This document shows, piece by piece, positions 42,824-51,477 of a stretch of 64,000 bases of DNA. Positions within the stretch are counted from its first letter, which is position 1, and every line of letters begins with the position of its first letter. The notes below the pieces were generated by a model. It saw only the letters and a program-made list of their open reading frames with translations, was not told the origin of the DNA and did no database searches. Both the position numbers and the translations under genes were made by a program. This stretch comes from CBDCFV01 sp965203835 (lineage in GTDB: Bacteria; Chloroflexota; Dehalococcoidia; Lucifugimonadales; UBA3495): positions 496,001 to 560,000 of the forward strand of contig OZ241919.1 of the NCBI GenBank assembly GCA_965203835.1, in the 5' to 3' direction.

Positions 42824-44856
42824 AGCAGCAGGAATCCAAGGACGATTATCAAACTGCCAATAGTCAACAACACCCCGTAGGCCTGCACTTCTCCGGTCTG
42901 AATCCTGACAATGGATTGGGGTCCCAAGTGCCGCAACACGAATCCCACGGCCTCCACAACCCCGTCGACGACGACCCTGTCCAGCCAGTCCAGGACCACT
43001 ACAAGGCCGCCATAGAAGACTCGCCGCACGATAAGGTCCTCATAAAGGACGTCTATGAAGTACTTCTGCGACAGCAACCTGTGCGCAGGCTTGGCTACCT
43101 CCAGTGGGTCTCCTGCCTCGGCGGTGCGACCGCGATAGACCAACGCCGCCAGACCTATTCCCGCCAACGCTACTATCGTCGAGAGTATGGCCATCCCGAT
43201 GTTGAAATCGGGGATGTCCAAGTGGACCACTGCGGGCAAGGCGGCCGTTTCGACTCCCGCCACCAAAAATTCCGTCACCCAGTGCTTGGGAATGACGAAC
43301 ACTTTCACCCACTGCGGATTGATCAAGAATCCCGCGACAACCGCCGGTATGGCAAGCAGGGCCATCGGCAGCCACATGACTGCAGGCGATTCACCCAAGT
43401 GCACGCCACCGTGATGCCCGTCTCCTTCCGGCGCGCCCTGGCCTTCCAATTCCTTTTCCACGCCGCCCCGAAATTCGCCGTGGAACGTCATGTGAATCAT
43501 CCGCAATGTGTAAAAGGCGGTAAGGAGTACACCGACAAGCAACAGGATAAACGTCAGGACGCCAACCCAGTCCGGCACCAACCGGGTGTCGCTCCACGCT
43601 CCAACCAGGATTTCGTCCTTGCTCCAGAACCCCGCCAGCGGAAATATTCCCACCAGGCTGAGGCCGCCTATGACCACCATCAAATAGGTCAAGGGCATGT
43701 AACGCCGCAGTCCCCCCATATAGCGCATGTCGAAGGTGCCAGTGGCGTGGTTGACGCTGCCCGCTCCCAGGAACAACAGGGCTTTGAAAGCCGCGTGAGT
43801 CACCAAGTGGAATATGGCCGCCGGGAATGCCCCTACTCCCAACGCCGCCATCATGTAGCCCAACTGGCTCACCGTCGAGTAAGCCATAACCCGTTTGATG
43901 TCGTTCATCACCAAGCCCATGGTGGCCGCCATCAAAGCAGTGAAAGCCCCCACCAAGGCCACGACGGTAAGAGCGTGCTGAGCGGCCAGGAACAACGGGT
44001 AGAACCGTCCAACCAGGAAGACCCCGGCGGCAACCATTGTTGCGGCGTGAATCAGCGCGCTGACCGGCGTGGGGCCTTCCATGGCGTCGGGCAGCCAGGA
44101 GTGTAACGGGAACTGGCCGGACTTTCCCACGGCTCCGGCGAAAATCCCCAGGGTGAGCCAAGTCAACCCGGCCCCGCCCAGTATCGCGCCTCCCGCCGCC
44201 AGCGGTGCGGCCGCTTGGAATATGTCCGGGATGTGGAATGGGTTCAGGCCCACGGCGACGAATTCGTCCGCTTTGAAGAACAGGTAGAGAATCGCCAGCA
44301 GAAAGCCGACATCGCCTATGCGGGTAATAAGGAACGCTTTTTTCGCTGCCGCCGCGGCCGCCGGACGGTCGTGCCAGAAGCCTATCAGCAGGTACGACGA
44401 TACGCCCACAAGTTCCCAGAAAGCATAGAGAACGATGACATTGGCGGCCAGCACCAACCCCAGCATGGAAGCCGTAAACAGGGACATGTAGGCAAAGTAC
44501 CTGGCGTAGCCGGGGTCGCCCCGCATGTACCCCAGGGAATAAATCTGGACCATCAAGCTGACCGACGTGACCACCAGCAGCATCACCGCCGTCAGCGGGT
44601 CCACGAACAGCGAAAATTCAATGACTGCCCCGCCCAAATCCAGCCACGGAATCGCGGTTGGCTGGAGGTCTTGCCCTCTGACCACGGCATTCAACACCGA
44701 GGCTGAAAGGATCAGGGCAACGGTGAGGGCAGCGATAATCAGGTACCCGCTGATCCATGAGTACCGGTTGAAAAACGGACGGATTACCAGGCCGATGACC
44801 AGGAACGACGCCAGCGGCAGCAGGAAGATAGCCAATATGGAGGACTCGTTGACCAT
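42820..44856 (-). CDS. nuoL: NADH-quinone oxidoreductase subunit L
   Basis: 678 residues. The antiporter-like core ends in the long lateral helix and a final transmembrane helix (last about 25 residues, L-L-T-I-G-S-L-I-I-V-L). Landmarks are A-F-W-E-L-V-G-V-S-S-Y near 148 and G-K-S-G-Q-F-P-L-H-S-W-L-P-D-A near 245. Longest subunit of the operon; length is normal. It directly follows the DUF2007 gene with no gap. Confidence 0.97.
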   Translation of the reverse strand: MVNESSILAIFLLPLASFLVIGLVIRPFFNRYSWISGYLIIAALTVALILSASVLNAVVRGQDLQPTAIPWLDLGGAVIEFSLFVDPLTAVMLLVVTSVSLMVQIYSLGYMRGDPGYARYFAYMSLFTASMLGLVLAANVIVLYAFWELVGVSSYLLIGFWHDRPAAAAAAKKAFLITRIGDVGFLLAILYLFFKADEFVAVGLNPFHIPDIFQAAAPLAAGGAILGGAGLTWLTLGIFAGAVGKSGQFPLHSWLPDAMEGPTPVSALIHAATMVAAGVFLVGRFYPLFLAAQHALTVVALVGAFTALMAATMGLVMNDIKRVMAYSTVSQLGYMMAALGVGAFPAAIFHLVTHAAFKALLFLGAGSVNHATGTFDMRYMGGLRRYMPLTYLMVVIGGLSLVGIFPLAGFWSKDEILVGAWSDTRLVPDWVGVLTFILLLVGVLLTAFYTLRMIHMTFHGEFRGGVEKELEGQGAPEGDGHHGGVHLGESPAVMWLPMALLAIPAVVAGFLINPQWVKVFVIPKHWVTEFLVAGVETAALPAVVHLDIPDFNIGMAILSTIVALAGIGLAALVYRGRTAEAGDPLEVAKPAHRLLSQKYFIDVLYEDLIVRRVFYGGLVVVLDWLDRVVVDGVVEAVGFVLRHLGPQSIVRIQTGEVQAYGVLLTIGSLIIVLGFLLL

Positions 44857-45051
44857 CTACAACTTCCTCAGGATCTCTTCCGCCACATGTTCCCGCGCTT
44901 TGGGTACGTAGATAACAAATGGGACTCGCTCGCCCCAGTCCAGTATGTCGCCTTCAGGGAGGATGCGGGTAGGCAAACCTTCTCCTTCCAAGACTTCCTT
45001 CCACATCTCGGCCATCATCAGATTTGGGGCCCGTTTGAATTCAATCCACAT
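44857..45051 (-). CDS. DUF2007-like small protein inside the nuo operon
   Basis: 64 residues: W-I-E-F-K-R-A-P-N-L-M-M-A-E-M-W-K-E-V-L-E-G-E-G-L-P-T, then I-Y-V-P-K-A-R-E-H-V-A-E-E-I-L. This is the ferredoxin-like alpha/beta pattern of DUF2007 (called a putative signal-transducing protein; binding of a small ligand is suspected). It is not a complex I subunit. It sits between nuoK (39 bp) and nuoL (adjacent), so it is made with them. A regulatory or assembly role is possible but unproven. Confidence 0.75.
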   Translation of the reverse strand: MWIEFKRAPNLMMAEMWKEVLEGEGLPTRILPEGDILDWGERVPFVIYVPKAREHVAEEILRKL

Positions 45052-45090
45052 TTCAGCTATGGCTCATCGTGTCTCAGTTGCCAAGTCATC

Positions 45091-45420
45091 TTAATTGCGC
45101 AACTCCGTCGCTTGGTCCAGGTCTACCGATTGGGTGTTCCTATACATTGCGAAAACTATGCCCAGTCCAAGGGCAATCTCGGCGGCGGCTACCGTAATGA
45201 CGAACACCGCAAACACCTGGCCCGTCAATACCGCGCCGATATTTTCCTGCAACCCCGCCGGCGCCACGTACTTCGCCATCGCCACCAACGTCAGGTTGAC
45301 GGCGTTGAACATCAACTCTATGGACATCAGCACTACCAGTACGTTGCGGCGCGCCAAGGAACCATACAAGCCTATGGCAAACAGGGCTGCGGCGACTATC
45401 AGCATCGATTCGAGAGACAT
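45091..45420 (-). CDS. nuoK: NADH-quinone oxidoreductase subunit K
   Basis: 109 residues, three transmembrane helices. The conserved membrane Glu residues lie in M-S-I-E-L-M-F-N-A-V-N-L near 32-43 and A-A-E-I-A-L-G-L-G near 78-86. An MRP/Mnh antiporter subunit C would look similar, but the operon settles it. Confidence 0.95.
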   Translation of the reverse strand: MSLESMLIVAAALFAIGLYGSLARRNVLVVLMSIELMFNAVNLTLVAMAKYVAPAGLQENIGAVLTGQVFAVFVITVAAAEIALGLGIVFAMYRNTQSVDLDQATELRN

Positions 45421-45426
45421 GGGCAG

Positions 45427-46017
45427 TTACCTTGGCCTTACAAGGACCAGCGCGCCGATAGCCGCGGCCAGCAGCAACAGCGACACCGCCTCGAAGGGCA
45501 GCACGTAGTCTTCGATGAGCAGGTCAGCCAAGCCGGCCTGTTGGGCCGCTGATTTTTGCTCTTCCGTAGTAAACCCGGCCTGTTGCAACGCGGATACGTC
45601 ACTCGGCGAAGCAAGAATGCTGACGGAGCCGGTTTGGATAACTTGGGCCTTCTCCAGGTCCTGCCCCGAAAGCATTCTCCAATCGGTCTGCACCGCAACC
45701 ACCACCAAAGCAACCAGAAGCAGGGCCGCTATGGTTGCGGCGGGTATCTGCAATCGGTTGGCCAGATTGCCCCGTTGCACGTCCCGCGTGAGCATAACGG
45801 CAAAGATGATCAGGATGGCAATGGCGCCGGCGTAAATCAGCACCTGGACCACCGCCAGGAACTCGGCGCTCAACAGCACAAAGAATCCCGCTACCGATAT
45901 GAACACCAGCACCAGAAGCAGGGCTGCCCGGAATAGGTCCTTGACCAGCACTACTCCCAGAGCGGCGCCAATAGTGACCACCGACAGAAGCCAGAAAACG
46001 ACGTCCTGGAACAGCAT
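45427..46017 (-). CDS. nuoJ: NADH-quinone oxidoreductase subunit J
   Basis: 196 residues with five transmembrane helices. The pi-bulge helix region Q-V-L-I-Y-A-G-A-I-A-I-L-I-I-F-A is near 60. The loop between helices 4 and 5 carries a short Gln/Ala/Ser-rich insert (about 115-160). Six nt separate it from nuoK. Confidence 0.94.
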   Translation of the reverse strand: MLFQDVVFWLLSVVTIGAALGVVLVKDLFRAALLLVLVFISVAGFFVLLSAEFLAVVQVLIYAGAIAILIIFAVMLTRDVQRGNLANRLQIPAATIAALLLVALVVVAVQTDWRMLSGQDLEKAQVIQTGSVSILASPSDVSALQQAGFTTEEQKSAAQQAGLADLLIEDYVLPFEAVSLLLLAAAIGALVLVRPR

Positions 46018-46662
46018 CTACCGCGAGTTCTCTACAGGGTCCGTGGCCGTGTCCTGACCGGAATCGTCTTGAGCTTCGGATTGGATAGGACCCGTGTCCT
46101 CAGCATCAGGACGCGGGGTCAACCTCATTCCGGCCTTTTCCCGTTGATGCCACCGCCATGACTCGCGCCCGACCTCACGCCAGTCCAATGGCCGCCCGTC
46201 ATGGGGATTGTATCGGGCCGACTCCAATTGCGGGCGGAAGAAGGTGCTGGGATGCTTTTCGCTCTGACGCAACTGGTCAATGCCTATGACCATCTCTTTC
46301 CTGGAGTAGCGTCCCTGCTCGAAGCCGCTGCCCATAAACAGCGCATCGTAGGGACAGGCCTCGACACACAGGCCGCAAAACATGCACCGGGCAAGCTCTA
46401 TGTCGAAGACATCCAGCCGGTACTTGTCGCCCTGGTCCGGCGCGGTCTGGCTGGGGTCTGTGACTATCTTGATTATGCCCAACGGGCAGTACTTGGCGCA
46501 GGAAGCGCAGCCGGTGCAACGCTCCTCGTACCAAACGAACTCCTCTCCTCGAAACCGGGGATGCTGCACCACCCGGTCTTCAGGGTACTGGACGGTGAAA
46601 GGCCGCTTGGCCAGGTTCTTCAACGTGACCAGCAGGCCTTTGGCCATGCCCATTCCGTACAT
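46018..46662 (-). CDS. nuoI: NADH-quinone oxidoreductase subunit I
   Basis: 214 residues. Two [4Fe-4S] clusters (N6a/N6b): C49-x2-C52-x2-C55-x3-C59 and C93-x2-C96-x2-C99-x3-C103. Carries electrons to NuoB. The C-terminus is extended by a charged tail rich in Asp, Glu and Gln with no motif. It abuts nuoJ and nuoH directly. Confidence 0.96.
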   Translation of the reverse strand: MYGMGMAKGLLVTLKNLAKRPFTVQYPEDRVVQHPRFRGEEFVWYEERCTGCASCAKYCPLGIIKIVTDPSQTAPDQGDKYRLDVFDIELARCMFCGLCVEACPYDALFMGSGFEQGRYSRKEMVIGIDQLRQSEKHPSTFFRPQLESARYNPHDGRPLDWREVGRESWRWHQREKAGMRLTPRPDAEDTGPIQSEAQDDSGQDTATDPVENSR

Positions 46663-47886
46663 TTATGTCACCTCGCCCATTGTGACCGCCGTGCCTGCGC
46701 GGGTCGTCGACCGCGGACGGAGAGGCCGCACCTTCTCACGAATCATACTCCCAAAGAGCGCGACACATCCAAGGGTCAATACCAAGTTTATCGCCGCCAT
46801 GATCCACAAGTCGTTGGTGGTCAGAGTTCCCGTTGCGTCACGCAGGAAGTACACTTCCAGGGCGGTGGCCAGCAGGTTTATCAAGCTCAAGGGCAACAGG
46901 AACTTCCAAGCAAACGCCATCAACTGGTCCACCCTCAGACGTGGGTAAGTCGCCCTCGCCCAGATGAAAAGAAATGCCACTGCGGCCACTTTGAGCAGGA
47001 ACCAGAGCCATCCCAAATAGTCCGCCGCGGGGCCGGTCCAGCCGCTCAGGAACAGCGTGACTATAACCGCCGACGCGGTCACCACCCCGCCGAACTCAGC
47101 CGCTTGAATCAATGCGAACTTCACGCCGCTGTACTCGGTGTGGTATCCCGCCACCAGTTCCGATTCCGCCTCCGCCACATCGAACGGCGTCCGGTTAAGC
47201 TCCGCGGATACCCCGGCCAGGAACACGAAGAAGGCCAAGGGCTGCACGAGGATGAACGGTATGGCTTGGGCGCCCACAACGTCATCCAACGACATGGACC
47301 CCGCCACCATCACCACTCCCAACAGGCACAGCACCACCGGCACTTCGTAGCTGATCAACACCGCCACGCCCCGCGCCGCCCCGAACATCGCGTAACGATT
47401 GTTGGACGACCAGCCAGCCATCAGTATGGCCACTGAGGTAAGGGACGTGACTGCCAGAATGTAAAGCACACCCACGTTTAGATTGGCGAGCGCAGTGTCC
47501 TTGGTGAAGGGGACCACTGCCAGCATCAGTATCGCCGGAGCCAGCATGGCTCCGGGTGCAATCAAAAAAGCGATGCGGTCCGCCGTCGCCGGGGTAAGGT
47601 CCTCTTTGAACACCAGTTTGAGCAGGTCAGCGAAAGGTTGAAACACACCAAAGGGACCCCAGCGATTGGGCCCGACCCGGTTGTGGAACCGTCCGATGAG
47701 ACGCCTTTCCGACCACACGAACACCGCCGCGCCCAGCAGCACTGCGTTGGCCAGGATGAACATTATGACAAGCCCGGCTATCACGTAAGCAAGCCAACAG
47801 GGCAGGAACGACCCCACCAAGTCATAAAGAACCCGGTACAAGGGAGTATGGTACAGGACGTTGTCAGGTGTCAGGACACAGTTCAA
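46663..47886 (-). CDS. nuoH: NADH-quinone oxidoreductase subunit H
   Basis: 407 residues, longer than the usual 325-350 because of an N-terminal segment and a basic C-terminal tail. Family signatures R-F-H-N-R-V-G-P-N-R near 65 and A-E-L-N-R-T-P-F-D-V-A-E-A-E-S-E-L near 230, which form the quinone-site loop with NuoB/NuoD. The start overlaps the nuoD stop by four bases. Confidence 0.96.
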   Translation of the reverse strand: MNCVLTPDNVLYHTPLYRVLYDLVGSFLPCWLAYVIAGLVIMFILANAVLLGAAVFVWSERRLIGRFHNRVGPNRWGPFGVFQPFADLLKLVFKEDLTPATADRIAFLIAPGAMLAPAILMLAVVPFTKDTALANLNVGVLYILAVTSLTSVAILMAGWSSNNRYAMFGAARGVAVLISYEVPVVLCLLGVVMVAGSMSLDDVVGAQAIPFILVQPLAFFVFLAGVSAELNRTPFDVAEAESELVAGYHTEYSGVKFALIQAAEFGGVVTASAVIVTLFLSGWTGPAADYLGWLWFLLKVAAVAFLFIWARATYPRLRVDQLMAFAWKFLLPLSLINLLATALEVYFLRDATGTLTTNDLWIMAAINLVLTLGCVALFGSMIREKVRPLRPRSTTRAGTAVTMGEVT

Positions 47887-48992
47887 CGGTCCACTTCCCC
47901 CATGTTGATATCGACGCTACCCAGGCTCACAATCATGTCGGCCAGCTTCCATCCCACCAGCAGGTGTTCGGTCACCGTAAGGTTTATGAGGGATGGAGAC
48001 CGGATTTTGCAGCGGTACGGGCTGACCCCGCCGTCGCTCACGAGGTAGTACGCCAGCTCTCCCTTGGAGGCCTCGACCCTGCTGTAGACTTCGGCTCCGG
48101 GTTGTGGCCGCAGCACCAAAGGCAGCTCGAGCCTTACTGGGCCCGGTTCTATCTGCTCCATGCACTGGCGAATAATCCGGCCGCTCTGGTGTATTTCCTG
48201 GATCCTCACCCAGAAACGGTCGTAATTGTCGCCGTTGCTTCCCACGGGGATGTCGAACTCCATCTTGTCGTAGGCATCGTAGGGGTCCATCTTGCGCCAG
48301 TCCAGCGACGACCCGCTGGCACGCAGCACCGGGCCGCTGACCGAGGCGTTTATCGCCAGGTCCAACGGCAGGGGGCTGACTCCCTTGGTCCGCACCATCA
48401 CTATCTCGTTTTCCAGGACCAGTTGCTCGATTTCGCCTATTTCCGAGGGGAACTCCTCCATGAACCGATCCAACGCCGGCCAGAAGTCCGGGGGAGTATC
48501 GGCAAAGACACCCCCCGGCCTCATATAGCTCAGGGTTATGCGGGCGCCGCACAACATTTCAAAGAGGTCGAGAATTTTTTCCCGTGTCCGGAAGCAGTAC
48601 ATCAGGGGAGTGCCCAGAGTGCCCAGGTCCTGCAAGAAGAACCCTATGCCCATCAGGTGGCTGGCGATACGCTGAAGCTCGGCCGCCATGGTGCGCAGGT
48701 ACTTGGCCCGCGGGGGAGCCTCGACCCCCAGCAGCTTTTCCACCGCAAGGCAATAGCCTTGGTTGTTGATCATCGAGGAAACGTAATCCATCCGGTCGGT
48801 CAGCGTCACGACTTGGACATACGTCCGTTCTTCCGCCAGCTTCTCGGTGCCCCGGTGCAGGTAACCGAATACCGGTTCCACCTCCAGGATCTCCTCGCCG
48901 TCAAAGGTAACACGCAAACGGAACACCCCGTGGGTGCTGGGGTGCTGCGGCCCCACGTTGACCGTCATCGGTTCGGTCCGAATTTGCTGCAT
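47883..48992 (-). CDS. nuoD: NADH-quinone oxidoreductase subunit D
   Basis: 369 residues from the chosen ATG. AAAGGA lies 6 nt before it, whereas the upstream ATG at 49028 has no ribosome site. The quinone-site signature N-V-G-P-Q-H-P-S-T-H-G-V is near 12, the G-Y-L-H-R-G-T-E-K loop near 42, and the hydrogenase-like C-terminal D-x-x-x-G-E-V-D-R (here N-M-G-E-V-D-R) ends the protein. Quinone-reducing core subunit, separate from nuoC here. Confidence 0.95.
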   Translation of the reverse strand: MQQIRTEPMTVNVGPQHPSTHGVFRLRVTFDGEEILEVEPVFGYLHRGTEKLAEERTYVQVVTLTDRMDYVSSMINNQGYCLAVEKLLGVEAPPRAKYLRTMAAELQRIASHLMGIGFFLQDLGTLGTPLMYCFRTREKILDLFEMLCGARITLSYMRPGGVFADTPPDFWPALDRFMEEFPSEIGEIEQLVLENEIVMVRTKGVSPLPLDLAINASVSGPVLRASGSSLDWRKMDPYDAYDKMEFDIPVGSNGDNYDRFWVRIQEIHQSGRIIRQCMEQIEPGPVRLELPLVLRPQPGAEVYSRVEASKGELAYYLVSDGGVSPYRCKIRSPSLINLTVTEHLLVGWKLADMIVSLGSVDINMGEVDR

Positions 48993-49062
48993 GTTTTGTC
49001 CTTTGGTGTACCGGCGGCTGGTGCTCATCCCGTCGAAGAACGGGGCAGCGTAGACCTTGAAG

Positions 49063-49506
49063 TTACAGAAAGTCCTTGCGCAGGGGATGACCGTCGAAGC
49101 CTTCCCACAACATGATACGTTTCAGGTTTGGATGCCCTTCAAAACGTATGCCCATCAAGTCCCACACTTCCCGCTCCTGGAAGTCTGCGCCCCGCCAAAC
49201 TTGGCATACCGAGGGCAGCGACAGGTCTTCTCTCCCATAGACCGTGGCCTTTACAACTCCGGTGTGCTGGTGGCGCAACGAGGTCATGTGGTAGACCACA
49301 TCGAAGCATTCTATAAGGTCTATGGCGCTGACGGAGTTCAAAAACTGGAAGTCCAGCGACTCGTCGTCCCGGAGAAACTGGGCCACCCTGGAGATGCGCG
49401 GCGGTTGCACCCAAACGGTGTTCTCATTCCAGCGTTCTACCGAACCGGGAACACCCTGGTCAATCTGTTGGGCCAGTTGCTCCCCTGTCAACTCCCGCAC
49501 CGGCAT
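49063..49506 (-). CDS. nuoC: NADH-quinone oxidoreductase subunit C
   Basis: 147 residues. The frame extends further upstream inside nuoB, but the ATG at 49506 has AAAGG 5-6 nt before it and gives the normal N-terminus. Signature E-R-E-V-W-D-L-M-G-I-R-F-E-G-H-P-N-L-K-R near 108. It ends L-R-K-D-F as usual. Its start overlaps the nuoB end. Confidence 0.94.
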   Translation of the reverse strand: MPVRELTGEQLAQQIDQGVPGSVERWNENTVWVQPPRISRVAQFLRDDESLDFQFLNSVSAIDLIECFDVVYHMTSLRHQHTGVVKATVYGREDLSLPSVCQVWRGADFQEREVWDLMGIRFEGHPNLKRIMLWEGFDGHPLRKDFL

Positions 49507-50207
49507 CAGGACCTTTCGCTCTCCTCTGTTGCCGGTATAGCGGCGGTCTCTCCCACCTTGGTCATTTGCACTGATGTCGGGGGCCTCTTGAGATTTCGGT
49601 ATTGCTTGATTTTCTGGTGCAGTTCCATGATGCCATACAGCAGGGCGTCGGGTCGCGGCGGGCAACCGGGTACGTACACGTCCACCGGGATGATGTGGTC
49701 AACGCCCGGCACCACGCTGTACGAGCCGAAATAGGGCCCGCCGCTGGTGGCGCACACGCCCATGGAAATGACCCACTTGGGGTCGCCCATCTGGTCATAT
49801 ATCCGCTGAATCGTGGGCGCCATCTTCCAGGTCACCGTGCCGGCGATAATCAACAGGTCCGCTTGCCTCGGGGAGGCGCGGAAGGCCTCCATGCCGAACC
49901 GGGCAATGTCGAACCTGCCCATTGCCGTTGCTATCATCTCGAAGGCGCAGCACGCCAAGCCGAACGTGACCGGCCAGAGAGCGGACTTCCGGCTCCAGTT
50001 GACCAGAGCATCGACCGACGTAACGAGGACATTGCCTTTCAGGTCGTCGGGGACCTGGATGAACGGTTCATCCACCGGCTCGATGGAGGTGTCCTTCAGG
50101 CCCTGAACGGCAGCGCCTTCATTTCGGTCGATGTCCCAAGTCCGGGAATGCAATGGCCCGCCCAAGGTCGTTCCGTCTTTCCCGCGAAAGCGGGAATCAA
50201 GACTCAT
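49506..50207 (-). CDS. nuoB: NADH-quinone oxidoreductase subunit B
   Basis: 233 residues. N2 cluster ligands C86-C87 (tandem), C152 and C182 (P-G-C-P-P-R-P) are all present. The first 12 residues (S-L-D-S-R-F-R-G-K-D-G) translate a GC-rich palindrome between nuoA and nuoB. The ATG follows a G-rich ribosome-site candidate, so this extension is probably made. A cleaner N-terminus would begin near residue 50, but no good start codon is there. A C-terminal tail of about 30 residues has no known role. Confidence 0.95.
   Translation of the reverse strand: MSLDSRFRGKDGTTLGGPLHSRTWDIDRNEGAAVQGLKDTSIEPVDEPFIQVPDDLKGNVLVTSVDALVNWSRKSALWPVTFGLACCAFEMIATAMGRFDIARFGMEAFRASPRQADLLIIAGTVTWKMAPTIQRIYDQMGDPKWVISMGVCATSGGPYFGSYSVVPGVDHIIPVDVYVPGCPPRPDALLYGIMELHQKIKQYRNLKRPPTSVQMTKVGETAAIPATEESERS
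50178..50197. repeat. Palindrome at the nuoA/nuoB junction (TTTCCCGC-GAAA-GCGGGAAT)
   Basis: 8-4-8 palindrome family member with one terminal mismatch, lying inside the nuoB reading frame just after its start. In mRNA it would fold directly downstream of the start codon and could lower nuoB translation. Confidence 0.8.
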
Positions 50208-50213
50208 ATCCGT

Positions 50214-50597
50214 CTACCCCCACTCCAGGTCCCGTTTTCGCCAAGCGTAGGCCCACGCCACCAACAGGATAGCCACGAACACCAGCATCTCTATCAGGGC
50301 AAACAACTCCAGCCGGAGGAACTTCGTTGCCCACGGGTACAGGAACACCACTTCCACGTCGAAGATGACAAACAGGATGGCGTACATGTAGTAACGGAAA
50401 TTGTAGAGGTTCCAGCGTCCCCCTATGGCTTCCATCCCGCACTCGTAGGTCTCCACCTTCACCGGAGTGGGATTTCGAGGGCGCAATCCCAACCGCGACA
50501 TCATCCAGGACCCCACCAACATGCTGGTGGGAACGATAATAGCCACGGCAATGAATATGGCAATCAGGCCATATTGACGGAAATAGTCATCCAGCAT
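50214..50597 (-). CDS. nuoA: NADH-quinone oxidoreductase subunit A
   Basis: 127 residues with three transmembrane helices. Signature Y-E-C-G-M-E-A near 52 and F-V-I-F-D-V-E-V-V-F-L-Y-P-W near 77-90. First gene of the operon nuoA-B-C-D-H-I-J-K-(DUF2007)-L-M-N. nuoE, nuoF and nuoG (the NADH-oxidising module) are not in this locus. Confidence 0.96.
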   Translation of the reverse strand: MLDDYFRQYGLIAIFIAVAIIVPTSMLVGSWMMSRLGLRPRNPTPVKVETYECGMEAIGGRWNLYNFRYYMYAILFVIFDVEVVFLYPWATKFLRLELFALIEMLVFVAILLVAWAYAWRKRDLEWG

Positions 50598-50656
50598 ATG
50601 GTCTCTATCCAGCGCAGCCTACCCCGCCTCCGGTCGGGGGCGGCAATCCGGCTGGA

Positions 50657-50662
50657 ATTATA
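50657..50662 (-). promoter_or_regulatory. Candidate -10 box of the nuo operon
   Basis: TATAAT on the minus strand, 60 bp before nuoA, giving a leader near 55 nt. No convincing -35 hexamer. The same pattern of a strong -10 and weak -35 recurs before thrS, icd, the CaiB gene and guaA. Confidence 0.45.
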
Positions 50663-50701
50663 TCATAGGGTTGTTAACGTTAGGACATCGGCATTTTACA
50701 G

Positions 50702-51028
50702 CTACGTTTGGGAGAACGGGACGTGCTCCTCCGGTATTGGGTCAGTGGGCCAAAACTGCTCTATTTCAGCGTGCTTGAGGCGTTGCTTGGCCTGCCAGAG
50801 ATCGTAGGCTGATTGTCTCCCTAGCCAGTGTTCGGGGCTGGAGCCAAAGGCCAGAGCCAAGCGGACAGCCATTTCAGCGGATATGCCCGCCTTTTCGTTG
50901 ACAACGTCTGACAGTTCCTGGGGGGTTACGCCCATGCCTTGGGCCGCCCGTTCCACCGACAAGTCCAACGGTTCAAGGCAATCATACTTCACTGATTCCC
51001 CGGGATGCGGAGGGTTGTACATAGACAT
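50702..51028 (-). CDS. higA: HigA-type antitoxin (XRE family)
   Basis: 108 residues: N-P-P-H-P-G-E at the N-terminus and a helix-turn-helix (A-A-Q-G-M-G-V-T-P-Q-E-L-S-D-V-V-N, then A-V-R-L-A-L-A-F-G-S-S-P-E-H-W-L) are the HigA/VapI signature. It would bind the HigB-like toxin and repress the operon. It follows higB by 16 bp, the usual order for higBA. Confidence 0.93.
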   Translation of the reverse strand: MSMYNPPHPGESVKYDCLEPLDLSVERAAQGMGVTPQELSDVVNEKAGISAEMAVRLALAFGSSPEHWLGRQSAYDLWQAKQRLKHAEIEQFWPTDPIPEEHVPFSQT

Positions 51029-51044
51029 GTTTTCACTCCTAAGC

Positions 51045-51323
51045 TTAATGATAGTCCAAGTAATCTACGTCAAAGACATCGCCGTTTTCGATGCGGAACG
51101 TTACCCTCCAATTCCCAGACACAGATACTGCATAATAACCCCGAAAACGGCCGGTCAATTGATGCAGCTGATAACCCGGTCTATTCATGTCTTGTGGTGT
51201 TCGGCTGAGGTCCAGATCCGCAAGAATACGTTTCAACTTGCGGAGGTGTGCCGGGTCTACACGCCGGGCCCCGCGACCTTCATGCAAGTCTCTGAGGCCC
51301 CTGTGCCGGAAAGACAATATCAC
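51045..51323 (-). CDS. higB: HigB-type toxin (RelE superfamily)
   Basis: 92 residues: H-R-G-L-R-D-L-H near 7, L-D-L-S-R-T-P-Q-D-M-N, G-Y-Q-L-H-Q-L-T-G-R-F-R-G-Y-Y-A-V-S-V and N-W-R-V-T-F-R-I-E-N-G-D-V-F-D-V-D-Y, the full pattern of ribosome-dependent HigB mRNA endonucleases. First gene of the pair; it diverges from the CaiB gene. Confidence 0.93.
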   Translation of the reverse strand: MILSFRHRGLRDLHEGRGARRVDPAHLRKLKRILADLDLSRTPQDMNRPGYQLHQLTGRFRGYYAVSVSGNWRVTFRIENGDVFDVDYLDYH

Positions 51324-51403
51324 AGTTCGATGTTACAGCGTCCGGCGCATTTATCAAATAGCCCACCCCTACCGGAGTAGGACGATTGCAAAGTCTGTGC
51401 TGT

Positions 51404-51409
51404 TATAAT
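51404..51409 (+). promoter_or_regulatory. Candidate -10 box of the CaiB-family gene (GTTATAAT)
   Basis: Perfect TATAAT with the same GT before it as in thrS and guaA. Transcription would start near 51416, almost on the ATG at 51418, which argues for the later TTG start. Confidence 0.5.
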
Positions 51410-51477
51410 GCGCTAATATGCCGGGACGGGCGGCAACAAGACCCGCCCTTGGGAAGTGCTCGACATTTGGAGGAACA

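Noticed and set aside
49507..49665. N-terminal extension of nuoC inside nuoB
   Set aside because: The extension is low-complexity antisense-like sequence, and a ribosome site marks the inner ATG.
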